From the NCBI GenBank assembly GCA_903903715.1, contig CAIUZX010000245.1:1-7545 (forward strand): a stretch of DNA of 7,545 bases. Reading direction: 5' to 3'. Shown here one piece after another: positions 1 to 6,199 of this stretch. The notes beneath the pieces were generated by a model that made no database searches, was not told the DNA's origin, and worked only from the letters and a program-made list of their open reading frames with translations. The translations under genes and the position numbers were made by a program. The first letter of the stretch is position 1; each line of letters starts with the position of its first letter. The DNA is from an uncultured Caulobacterales bacterium (GTDB lineage Bacteria; Pseudomonadota; Alphaproteobacteria; Caulobacterales; Caulobacteraceae).

Positions 1-669
1 GAGCTGCGCCGCCTCATTGGGCGAATAGCGGTGGTGGCCGTCGTGCAGGAGGTGGTGGTCAAAGCCGTAGGTGTTGCGCAGAGCCTCGAACAGCTGGGGC
101 ACGTAAGTTAAGGCCTGTCGCGTGTCCCAGCCGGTGACGCTGGGCAGGTCCGCGTCCGCCGGCTCGTAATAGAGCTTGCCGCGGCCGACGCCATACGCAT
201 CCTTAACCCCCGGCAGGCCGGTCTGGGCGCGGATCGCCTTGTAGCCCAGCTCGATATACTGGCCGACGGCGTCCACGGTCTCGGCGATGTCGGACCCGTT
301 AGCGTGGCCGTACACCAGCACCCCGTCACGGCAGCGCCCGCCGAGCAACTGATAGAGGGGCATGTTCGCCATCTTGGCCTTGATGTCCCACAGCGCCGTG
401 TCCACCGCCGAGATCGCCGACATGGTCACCGGGCCCCGACGCCAGTAGGCGCCGCGATAGAGGTACTGCCAGATGTCCTCGATCCGCTGGGGGTCTTGCC
501 CGATCAGGCAGGGGATCACATGGTCCTCAAGATAGGCGACGACCGACTTCTCCCGCCCGTTCAGGGTCGCGTCGCCGATGCCATAGACCCCCTGATCGGT
601 GAGGATCTTCAGAGTGACGAAGTTGCGTCCCGGGCACGTCACGATGACCTTGGCGGATGTGATCTTCAC
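1..669 (-). CDS. manD: D-mannonate dehydratase, enolase superfamily (partial, C-terminus off the window)
   Basis: This is the N-terminal 223 residues of a mannonate dehydratase of the enolase superfamily (also annotated as RspA or starvation-sensing protein). The enzyme converts D-mannonate to 2-keto-3-deoxy-D-gluconate in hexuronate breakdown in the cytoplasm. The frame is open to base 1, so about 180 residues are missing compared with the usual 400 or so. From memory of the Novosphingobium enzyme, the landmarks sit at the same numbers: Arg147 and Tyr159 (catalytic pair), Asp210 (metal ligand) and His212 in the stretch LLHDGHHRY. The N-terminus (VKITSAKVIVTCPGRNFV) aligns from residue 1, which supports the GTG start. 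A GGAG lies 9 bases upstream of it (679-682). The remaining metal ligands (two Glu) would be outside the window. The gene starts 87 bases after kdpE on the same strand, so read-through is possible. A functional link to the two-component system is not evident. The ManD subgroup varies in activity, so mannonate as substrate is inferred. Confidence 0.93.
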   Translation of the reverse strand, partial: MKITSAKVIVTCPGRNFVTLKILTDQGVYGIGDATLNGREKSVVAYLEDHVIPCLIGQDPQRIEDIWQYLYRGAYWRRGPVTMSAISAVDTALWDIKAKMANMPLYQLLGGRCRDGVLVYGHANGSDIAETVDAVGQYIELGYKAIRAQTGLPGVKDAYGVGRGKLYYEPADADLPSVTGWDTRQALTYVPQLFEALRNTYGFDHHLLHDGHHRYSPNEAAQL

Positions 670-756
670 GGTGCGGCGCTCCACGTCGTCAAACAGAACG
701 GCGGTTTGCGGCGGCGCGCGCCGACCTGTCAAGGTCAAGCGCGCAAGGCCCCGGCC
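670..756 (-). promoter_or_regulatory. kdpE-manD intergenic with palindromes and a -35-like box
   Basis: Three elements crowd this 87-base gap: a perfect 12-bp palindrome CGGCGCGCGCCG (712-723), a small hairpin GACCT-GTCA-AGGTC (723-736) and, on the minus strand, a TTGACA box (727-732). No good -10 follows at 16-18 bases, so promoter activity for manD is only a possibility. There is no T-tract after any hairpin, so a strong terminator behind kdpE is not seen either. Confidence 0.25.
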
Positions 757-1446
757 TCAGTCCTCGGCGATCAGGCGATAGCCAAAGCCGGGCTCGGTCA
801 GGACAAAGCGGGGCGACGACGGGTCGGTCTCCAGCTTCTGGCGCAGCTGGCCGACCAGCACGCGAACGAACTGGGGGTCCGCCGCCGCCGCCGGCCCACG
901 CACGGCGGCGTTGATCTGCATGTGGGTGACCGGCCGTCCGGCGTGGCGGGCGAGGATCTGCAAGAGCTCGAACTCGCGGGGGGTCAGGCGCACCTCGCCA
1001 CCGTCCACGAACACCCGACGGTCTGCGAAGTTGACTTCGAGTCCGCCCGCGCTGAACTGATCCCGTGCAGCGAAGCGGCGCTCTCGCCCTCTTAAGGCGA
1101 CCCGAAGGCGGGCCATCAGCTCGCCGACATCAAAGGGCTTGTTCACGAAATCATCGGCGCCGATGTCCAGGGCGGCGATTTTCTCGCTTTCGACATTGCG
1201 GGCGGACAGGACAATGACCGGGACGTCTGACCAGCTGCGCAGCTTGGAGATCACTTCCTTGCCGTCCATGTCCGGCAGGCCAAGGTCAAGCACCACGACG
1301 TCGCAGCCCTGCGTCGCCACGAAGTTCACGGCGGTCTGGCCGCTCGCCGCCACCTCCACCTCATAACCTTCAGCGATCAGCGCCGGTTTCAGCGCACGGA
1401 TCAGTTGCGGCTCGTCGTCGACGAGCAGTATCCGCAGTCCGGTCAT
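757..1446 (-). CDS. kdpE: KdpE-like OmpR/PhoB-family response regulator
   Basis: A 229-residue DNA-binding response regulator, of normal length for KdpE. The receiver domain (about residues 4-120) has the acidic pair Asp10/Asp11, phospho-acceptor Asp54 in VVVLDLGLPDMDG, switch Ser81 and conserved Lys103 in NKPF. The winged-helix output domain (about 130-226) contains LTPREFELLQILARHAGRPV and ends with the KdpE-like LTEPGFGYRL. The first codon overlaps the kinase stop as ATGA (1443-1446), with AGGAG 10 bases upstream (1457-1461), so the two genes are translationally coupled and the pair is cognate. One oddity is the stretch before the recognition helix. It reads AAVRGPAAAAD, where family members usually have a V-W-G motif, so target recognition may differ. 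KdpE classically activates the kdpFABC potassium pump, but no pump genes are in view. The regulon here is therefore unknown, and the symbol reflects family rather than proven role. Confidence 0.88.
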   Translation of the reverse strand: MTGLRILLVDDEPQLIRALKPALIAEGYEVEVAASGQTAVNFVATQGCDVVVLDLGLPDMDGKEVISKLRSWSDVPVIVLSARNVESEKIAALDIGADDFVNKPFDVGELMARLRVALRGRERRFAARDQFSAGGLEVNFADRRVFVDGGEVRLTPREFELLQILARHAGRPVTHMQINAAVRGPAAAADPQFVRVLVGQLRQKLETDPSSPRFVLTEPGFGYRLIAED

Positions 1447-2969
1447 GCGCTTGAGGCTCCTGAAAGGGGGAAGGAAAGGTCGATCACGAGGCCTGAAGCG
1501 CCGTCCGCGCGGGGGCCCGCCGTCACCGACCCGTTCTGGCTCTGCACCAGCCCCTGGACGATGGACAGGCCAAGGCCCGAGCCGGACACGGCGGCCGACG
1601 TGCGCGGCGAGCGATAGAACTTCTCGAAGATCATCTCGTACTCGTCAGGCTGGACGCCCGGCCCGTGGTCGGCGATGCGCAGGCGCGCCGTGTCGCCCTC
1701 GCGCCACGCGGCGACCTCGATGTCACCCGCCGGCGGGCTGTAGCGCGCGGCGTTCTGCAGGACGTTCACCAGCGCCTGATCGAGCAGGATGGGGTCGGCG
1801 TCGATGATCAGCGGATCTCCTGTGATGTCGAGCCGGATCATCTTCGCCCCGGCCCCCAGTCTTGTCGCTGCGACGCGGGCGATGTCGCACAGGGGCGTCG
1901 GGCGGAGCTCCACGCTCAGCGCGTCGGCTTCAATCTTGGTGATGCTGAGGATGTTGGTGACGATGCGGTCGAGGCGCTCGGCCTCCTCGGCGATGGTCTG
2001 GGCGAGATCGGTGCGCACTTCGTCCGAGAACCGGTCCCCATAGGTGCGCAGGCTGGTCGCCGAGGTCAGGATGGCGGTGAGCGGCGTCCGCAGATCGTGG
2101 GAAATGGACGAGACCAGCGCGTCGCGAAGGCGGTTGGACTGCGCCTTGGTCTGCATCTCGGCGCGGATGTCGCTCAGCCGGCTGCGGGCGATGGCGGCGG
2201 CGGCGACCTCGATCAGCACGCGGTTGACCTTGCCCAAGGCCTCGGCGGTCTTGGCGTCCTTTGGCCGTCGCCACGCCACTGCGCCGACGCGCCGGTCGTC
2301 CCGGCCCAGGGGAGACACGACCCATTCCGCGTCGTCTTCCTCCAATGTCTCGCCGGACAGGCGTCTGCGCACCTGCTCGGGCGCCAAAGCTTCGCCGGGG
2401 GCGCTCAGCCATTCGCCCTTGTCCGACAGGGAGACGGCGGCGCCGGTCCCCTCCGCCAGATGTCGGACCAGCTGGCCGAAGATGGCGCTTTCATCGTCCG
2501 TCGCCGACATCTCCCGGCTCGCCTCGAACAGGCTCTGCGCGGTGCCGGCGTGACTGCGGCTGAGATCGGACTCCGCCCGGATCCGTCCCGCCATATGGGC
2601 GGTGACCACGCCGACGGAGAGGTAGCCGGCCAATGAGAAATAGTCGTCGAAGGTGGACAGGCTGACGCTGAACCGGGGCGACAGATCGAAGTAGTTGTAG
2701 CTGACGAAGGCCAGCACGCAGGCCAGATAGGCAGACCTTGCGCCGTAGAGGTGCGCGCAGATGATGATCGACAGGAGGTAGATGATGTTCGGGTGATTGG
2801 AGTGTGAGAACCCGTTCAGGAATTCGTTGACAAGCGCTGCGCAGATAACGATCAGGGCGGTCTTGGCGTAGTCACGCCAGCCTAAGGGCGCACCGATCAG
2901 GTGTGACCAGCGTCCTCCGCGCTCATATCGGATCGGTGGAAGGGCTTCGCCGGCGCGCTCGAACGACAT
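1443..2969 (-). CDS. kdpD: Short KdpD-like sensor histidine kinase (DUF4118-HisKA-HATPase)
   Basis: A 508-residue membrane histidine kinase. Residues 33-128 hold four closely packed hydrophobic segments (about 33-53, 61-75, 78-95 and 112-128), the arrangement of the DUF4118 membrane domain of KdpD. Residues about 140-265 look like a GAF-type linker. The dimerisation helix has phospho-acceptor His291 in SSISHDLRTPLTAIL, a KdpD-type signature. The ATPase domain shows the N box (Asn406 in NVLQNAARYSP), G1 (DHGPG, 434-438), an F box (FEKFYR, 448-453) and G2 (GSGLGL, 463-468), so it should be catalytically competent. Full-length KdpD is near 900 residues. The N-terminal KdpD and Usp-like input domains (about 370 residues) are absent, and only about 32 residues precede the first helix. 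It shares the ATGA overlap with kdpE. No clear Shine-Dalgarno sequence precedes the ATG. The signal sensed is unknown; potassium or envelope stress is inferred from family alone. Confidence 0.88.
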   Translation of the reverse strand: MSFERAGEALPPIRYERGGRWSHLIGAPLGWRDYAKTALIVICAALVNEFLNGFSHSNHPNIIYLLSIIICAHLYGARSAYLACVLAFVSYNYFDLSPRFSVSLSTFDDYFSLAGYLSVGVVTAHMAGRIRAESDLSRSHAGTAQSLFEASREMSATDDESAIFGQLVRHLAEGTGAAVSLSDKGEWLSAPGEALAPEQVRRRLSGETLEEDDAEWVVSPLGRDDRRVGAVAWRRPKDAKTAEALGKVNRVLIEVAAAAIARSRLSDIRAEMQTKAQSNRLRDALVSSISHDLRTPLTAILTSATSLRTYGDRFSDEVRTDLAQTIAEEAERLDRIVTNILSITKIEADALSVELRPTPLCDIARVAATRLGAGAKMIRLDITGDPLIIDADPILLDQALVNVLQNAARYSPPAGDIEVAAWREGDTARLRIADHGPGVQPDEYEMIFEKFYRSPRTSAAVSGSGLGLSIVQGLVQSQNGSVTAGPRADGASGLVIDLSFPLSGASSA

Positions 2970-3003
2970 GGTGCGGACTTTTGAGGGCTGCTCTGCGATC
3001 CCC

Positions 3004-3019
3004 GATGACCGGGGTCATC
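3004..3019. promoter_or_regulatory. Perfect 16-bp palindrome in the kinase 5' leader
   Basis: GATGACC-GG-GGTCATC is a perfect 7-bp inverted repeat around a 2-base centre. It sits 35 bases upstream of the kinase start codon, at about +7 to +22 relative to the predicted transcription start. That is a classic place for a dimeric repressor operator. A leader RNA hairpin is less likely because the centre is only two bases. Binding of KdpE itself or another regulator is speculation. Confidence 0.45.
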
Positions 3020-3032
3020 TCCAGGGTGTTCG

Positions 3033-3061
3033 AATAAACTCCACCTTTTCCCACGGGTCAA
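3033..3061 (-). promoter_or_regulatory. Sigma70-type promoter for the kinase-regulator operon
   Basis: Read on the minus strand: -35 TTGACC (3056-3061), a 17-base spacer, and -10 TTTATT (3033-3038). The -35 matches 5 of 6 consensus bases, the -10 matches 4 of 6, and the spacing is ideal. Transcription would start near 3026, leaving a leader of roughly 57 bases before the ATG at 2969. Confidence 0.45.
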
Positions 3062-3101
3062 TGTGGTCTATTTTCTCGTATAAACAAAACATTAATAACG
3101 A

Positions 3102-3157
3102 TATACTATTCATATGGCAGAAACGCGTGCATTTTGGGCGCAATGCTCAAATTTAAT
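3102..3157 (+). promoter_or_regulatory. AT-rich patch with -10-like boxes for the ATP-grasp gene
   Basis: This part of the divergent intergenic region is strikingly AT-rich against its surroundings. On the plus strand it contains TATACT (3102-3107) and TTTAAT (3152-3157), each one base from the sigma70 -10 consensus. No convincing -35 lies at 16-18 bases upstream of either. One or both probably drive the downstream gene, but the exact promoter cannot be chosen by eye. An inverted repeat GACTG/CAGTC (3166-3170 and 3181-3185) follows. Confidence 0.3.
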
Positions 3158-3227
3158 CCGTTATAGACTGTAGATTTATTCAGTCCATTTGAGTATTGGT
3201 CGGTGTCGCTTCTTGAAGGCGAACGCC

Positions 3228-3245
3228 ATGAGCGAGTTCCAATGA
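3228..3245 (+). CDS. Five-codon leader ORF (MSEFQ) coupled to the ATP-grasp gene
   Basis: An ATG at 3228 has the best ribosome binding site in the region, GAAGG (3215-3219) with an 8-base spacer. It opens a frame of only five codons (M-S-E-F-Q). Its TGA stop (3243-3245) overlaps the ATG at 3242 of the large downstream gene as ATGA. This is the geometry of translational coupling: ribosomes would load at GAAGG, end after five codons and restart on the overlapping ATG. The alternative is a one-base sequencing or real frameshift, with 3228 being the true start of the large protein. Translation of the peptide is inferred, not shown. Confidence 0.4.
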   Translation: MSEFQ

Positions 3246-4756
3246 CGGCTGTCGCGCCCAGCAGGGCCCAGGGCGAATGGCGATGGATCGCTGAGCAACT
3301 CATCGATGACGGCCGTCTGGTCGAAGCGGTCGAAATGGCTCAGGGCGCGGCGCAGGCCCGGGGCAGTCTGGCCGACGTCGCGCACATCCTCGATGTCGCG
3401 CTGGCAGCGATCGCGGCGGGACCGGTTGATCTCGTCCATCGGGAGCTTCGGGTGCTGTCCGCGCCTGTCGAGCCGGAACTGCGCCTGGACCTCGGCGGCG
3501 CCTATCGCCGCAAGGGTCGCCACGCCTGCGCCGAGCGCCAGTTCCAGGAGGCTCAGCGGCTGGGCGCCGTCGCTGACGCGCAGGTGGAATTGGCGGCCCT
3601 TTATCTGGAGCTTGATCGCCGGGCCGAAGCGGGCGTCTACGCCCGCGCCGCCATCGCCTCGGCGCATACGGACGGTGTTCTGATCCACGCCATGGCCTGG
3701 CGGATCCTTGCGGATCTGGCTGAGCTGGAGGGCGATCTTCAGGCGCAGAAGACCTGTCTGGCGCGGGCCTGCGCGCACGGCGCGGTTTTCGCCCAGCCGG
3801 CGCCGGACAGCCCGTTCGAGACGCTGCTCCTGTCGGTCTCCGCGGAGGCCAACACCCCGACCGACGCGCTGCTGCCGCCCCAGAGCTTTGGACGGACGGT
3901 CTGGTTCATGGATCACGCCAAGTCGGAGGAGCTGGCCAATCCTCCGTCGCATCAGGTCGCCTTCAACGCCGTGGGCGATGCGGACGGGCTGGAAGCCGCG
4001 CTCCCCGCCATGACCACGTTCGCGAGGGTCACCCGCCGCGCCTTGCTCAATGCGCCGGACAAGGTGGCGGCGACGCGCCGGGACCTGACGCCGGAAACCC
4101 TGGCGGGGGTGGCGGATCTGGTGATTCCGCAGGTCTTTCGCGCGTCAGCGGAGACGGCGACCGAGATCGCGCGCGCCGTCGATGCGGCGGACCCGGAGCG
4201 GGTGGCGCTCTGGCTGCACAGGCCCGCCGGTCGGCATGGCGGCGAGGGCCTCGAACGCCTGTCGACGGAGGAGACGCTGGCCCGGCTGGCGCAGCCTAAG
4301 GCTCAACCCGCCTACGTCACCCGCTATCACCACTATCGCTCCGCCGACGGTTTCTATCGCAAGTACCGGATGGTGTTTGTGGGCGGCGAGGCCTTTCCCT
4401 ACCATCTGGCCATCGCTCCGGACTGGCTGGTGCATCACCGCTCCGCCGGCATGGAGACCGATCCCGTGCGCCGTTCCGAGGAGATGGCCTTCCTCAGCGA
4501 CCCCCGTCGCGTGCTGGGCGCGCACGCCTACGCTGCGGTGATGAGCATCGGCGAAGCGCTCGGCCTCGACTATGCCGGCGCAGACTTCAGCCTCACGGCG
4601 GACGGGCGCGTGCTGGTGTTCGAGGCGAATGCGGCGATGTGCGTGCATCCGGAGCCGGAAGACGGGGTCTTTGCGGCCAAGAACGCCCACATCTCGCCGA
4701 TTATCGCGGCCTTCCAGCGCATGCTGACGAAAGCCGCCGGCGCCAGCGACCTTTAA
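3242..4756 (+). CDS. TPR-like / ATP-grasp fusion protein of unknown substrate
   Basis: A 504-residue cytoplasmic protein with two halves. Residues about 10-190 are alpha-helical and repeat-like, rich in paired Ala/Leu helices (e.g. LGGAYRRKGRHACAERQFQE and LAALYLELDRRAEAGVYARA), as in tetratricopeptide repeats. Residues about 215-495 read as an ATP-grasp ligase domain. They show LLNAPDKVAATRRDL, a glycine-rich loop HGGEGLERL (about 332-340), FYRKYRMVFVGGEAFPYHLA with a candidate ATP-binding Lys near 374, and the Mg-binding series Asp448, Glu461 and Asn463 in GADFSLTADGRVLVFEANAAM. ATP-grasp enzymes join a carboxylate to an amine or thiol through an acylphosphate. The acceptor and product here are unknown. 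The ATG at 3242 is chosen because it overlaps the stop of an upstream mini-ORF with a strong RBS. An in-frame GTG at 3203 would add 13 residues but has no good RBS. No transport signal or membrane segment is seen. It converges on ymdB with a 4-base overlap. Confidence 0.8.
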   Translation: MTAVAPSRAQGEWRWIAEQLIDDGRLVEAVEMAQGAAQARGSLADVAHILDVALAAIAAGPVDLVHRELRVLSAPVEPELRLDLGGAYRRKGRHACAERQFQEAQRLGAVADAQVELAALYLELDRRAEAGVYARAAIASAHTDGVLIHAMAWRILADLAELEGDLQAQKTCLARACAHGAVFAQPAPDSPFETLLLSVSAEANTPTDALLPPQSFGRTVWFMDHAKSEELANPPSHQVAFNAVGDADGLEAALPAMTTFARVTRRALLNAPDKVAATRRDLTPETLAGVADLVIPQVFRASAETATEIARAVDAADPERVALWLHRPAGRHGGEGLERLSTEETLARLAQPKAQPAYVTRYHHYRSADGFYRKYRMVFVGGEAFPYHLAIAPDWLVHHRSAGMETDPVRRSEEMAFLSDPRRVLGAHAYAAVMSIGEALGLDYAGADFSLTADGRVLVFEANAAMCVHPEPEDGVFAAKNAHISPIIAAFQRMLTKAAGASDL

Positions 4757-5574
4757 ACGTCAGGCATCGCTGGCTTCAGTCGTCCGCCCACACGGATCGG
4801 CTCGATGCGGAGGGCAAGGCCGGTGCGGTCGTCGGTCTCCACCATCACGCCGCACACCGTGGCCGGCCCCGTCGCAGGCGTCTGACGTTCCCCCGGCAGG
4901 CGGGAGGCGAAGCGGGCGACGGAGACGTGCTTGTTCATGCCAATCACGCTGTCGTAGTCGGCGCAGGCCCCGGCGTCGGTCTGGAAGGCGGTGCCGCCGG
5001 GCAGGACCTGCGCGTCGGCGGTGGGGACGTGTGTGTGGGTGCCGATCACGAGGCTCGCCCGCCCGTCGCAGAAGTGCCCCATGGCCATCTTCTCCGACGT
5101 CGCCTCGCAGTGCATGTCGACAATGACGGCGTCCACGGCGACGCCCAGCAGCGCATCCTCCAGCGCCTTGTCCGCCGCGGAGAACGGGTCGTCCAGGGCG
5201 TCCATGTGCACGCGGCCGAGCACGGACACCACCAGCACGCGGGCGCCCCTGGGCGTGTCATAGACATAGGCGCCGCGGCCCGGCGCACGGGACAGTCTGG
5301 GGTAGTTGAGCGGCCGCAGGAGGCGTGGCTCACGCTCGATGTAGGTCAAGGCTTCGCGTTGGTCCCAGCTGTGGTTGCCGAGCGTCAGGCAGTCTGCGCC
5401 GGCCTCGAACAGGTCCTGCGCCGTGCGCTCGGTGATGCCGAAGCCCGCGGCGGCGTTCTCCGCATTGATCACCACGAAGTCGAGGGCGAGACGGCGGCGC
5501 AAGGCAGGCAAGTGGGTGGACAGGGCGTCCCGCCCGGGCTTGCCGATTACATCACCGAAAAACGCCAGCCGCAT
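4753..5574 (-). CDS. ymdB: YmdB-family (TIGR00282) metallophosphoesterase
   Basis: A 273-residue cytoplasmic metallophosphoesterase, full length for the YmdB family. Characterised members hydrolyse 2',3'-cyclic nucleotides with a di-iron or di-metal centre. All expected ligands are present: Asp8 (FFGDVIGKPGR), Glu39 and Asn40 (INAENAAAGFGIT), Asn67 and His68 (LGNHSWDQ), His155 (DMHCEATSEK), and His180 and His182 (GTHTHVPTAD). It starts only 12 bases after the cyclo-ligase stop, behind a purine-rich stretch (AAGAAAGAGAG), so the two are probably one transcript. This pairing is common in alphaproteobacteria as far as I recall. Its stop codon overlaps that of the convergent ATP-grasp gene (TTAA, 4753-4756). 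Known roles in Bacillus are in biofilm and RNA-linked regulation; the role in this lineage is not established. Confidence 0.93.
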   Translation of the reverse strand: MRLAFFGDVIGKPGRDALSTHLPALRRRLALDFVVINAENAAAGFGITERTAQDLFEAGADCLTLGNHSWDQREALTYIEREPRLLRPLNYPRLSRAPGRGAYVYDTPRGARVLVVSVLGRVHMDALDDPFSAADKALEDALLGVAVDAVIVDMHCEATSEKMAMGHFCDGRASLVIGTHTHVPTADAQVLPGGTAFQTDAGACADYDSVIGMNKHVSVARFASRLPGERQTPATGPATVCGVMVETDDRTGLALRIEPIRVGGRLKPAMPDV

Positions 5575-5586
5575 TCGCTCTCTTTC

Positions 5587-6156
5587 TTAAGTCGAGCGGG
5601 CTCTATACCCGTCTTCCGTCAGAACGCCATCCAATGCTTCGTCGTGGGGCTCTACGGGAACCTCGTCCACCTCCTGCCCGGCGAAGGCGAGGCCGACGGC
5701 CAACAGCTGCCCGGATCGCCGCAGGGCGCTTAAGGTGCGGTCATAATAGCCGCCGCCCTGGCCAAGGCGCCCGCCTCTGACGTCAAAAGCGACGAGGGGG
5801 ACGAGCACGATATCCGGTCGCACCTCTTGGGCGCCCGGCGGAGGCGCAGGCATGCCGATGGCGTCCGGGGTCAGGGCGTCTTCATCGGAGGCCAGTCGGA
5901 AGATCAGCGGCCTGTCCTTCGCGACTACAACGGGGAGAGCGATCTTCGCCCCCCGACGTCGCAGCTCTAAGGTGAGCGGCGCGGGATCGATCTCGGACCC
6001 CGCCGCGCGATAGACGGCGACGACGCGGCCCTCAACGTCAGCGACCGGCAAGGCCAAGGCATGGCGCGCCAAAGCCTCGGCGGCGTGCAGCGCTGTCCCG
6101 GAAAGCCCCTTGCGCACGAGACGCATCCGCCGGCGCAGGTCGTCGCGAGACGTCAT
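5587..6156 (-). CDS. fau: 5-formyltetrahydrofolate cyclo-ligase
   Basis: A 189-residue cytoplasmic enzyme (also called MTHFS or YgfA) that uses ATP to convert 5-formyl-THF to 5,10-methenyl-THF, returning stored folate to one-carbon metabolism. Visible signatures are the basic N-terminal helix (DDLRRRMRLVRKGL), AAGSEIDP with the conserved Glu55, the nucleotide-binding loop RLGQGGGYYDR (130-140) and the C-terminal PHDEALDGVLTEDG (170-183). The ATG at 6156 is chosen because the protein family starts just before this helix. The open frame continues up to 6342 only through the structured RNA upstream, with no protein-like sequence. No Shine-Dalgarno sequence is visible before this ATG. Position directly behind a 6S RNA matches the ssrS-ygfA arrangement known from E. 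coli and many proteobacteria. The two may be co-transcribed. Confidence 0.94.
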   Translation of the reverse strand: MTSRDDLRRRMRLVRKGLSGTALHAAEALARHALALPVADVEGRVVAVYRAAGSEIDPAPLTLELRRRGAKIALPVVVAKDRPLIFRLASDEDALTPDAIGMPAPPPGAQEVRPDIVLVPLVAFDVRGGRLGQGGGYYDRTLSALRRSGQLLAVGLAFAGQEVDEVPVEPHDEALDGVLTEDGYRARST

Positions 6157-6199
6157 GAGTATGCTTGGACAAGAGAAAGGGTGGCGGCGCCGCGAAAAC

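Noticed and set aside
304..1095. 263-codon plus-strand open frame
   Set aside because: It lies opposite the well-supported mannonate dehydratase and KdpE-like genes and reads as low-complexity Arg/Gly/His-rich sequence, an antisense shadow of GC-rich coding DNA.
1665..2636. 323-codon plus-strand open frame
   Set aside because: Antisense to the histidine kinase, whose catalytic motifs are all in the other strand; the translation shows no domain.
2968..3156. 62-codon plus-strand frame in the divergent region
   Set aside because: No ribosome binding site, it overlaps the kinase start and promoter, and the translation looks random.
3114..3173. 19-residue ORF as a precursor peptide for the ATP-grasp enzyme
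   Set aside because: It has no ribosome binding site, no repeated Thr/Ser-Asp/Glu core and no leader-like length. Nothing supports it beyond position.
3176..3952. 258-codon minus-strand open frame
   Set aside because: Antisense to the TPR-like half of the ATP-grasp protein, with a composition typical of a shadow frame.
3242..4756. Graspetide or other RiPP biosynthetic cluster
   Set aside because: The ligase domain alone would fit, but there is no precursor gene, transporter or second modifying enzyme nearby. The neighbours are a regulator pair and housekeeping genes.
4639..5733. 364-codon plus-strand open frame
   Set aside because: Antisense to ymdB, which has every metal ligand of its family; the long frame is a GC-bias artefact.
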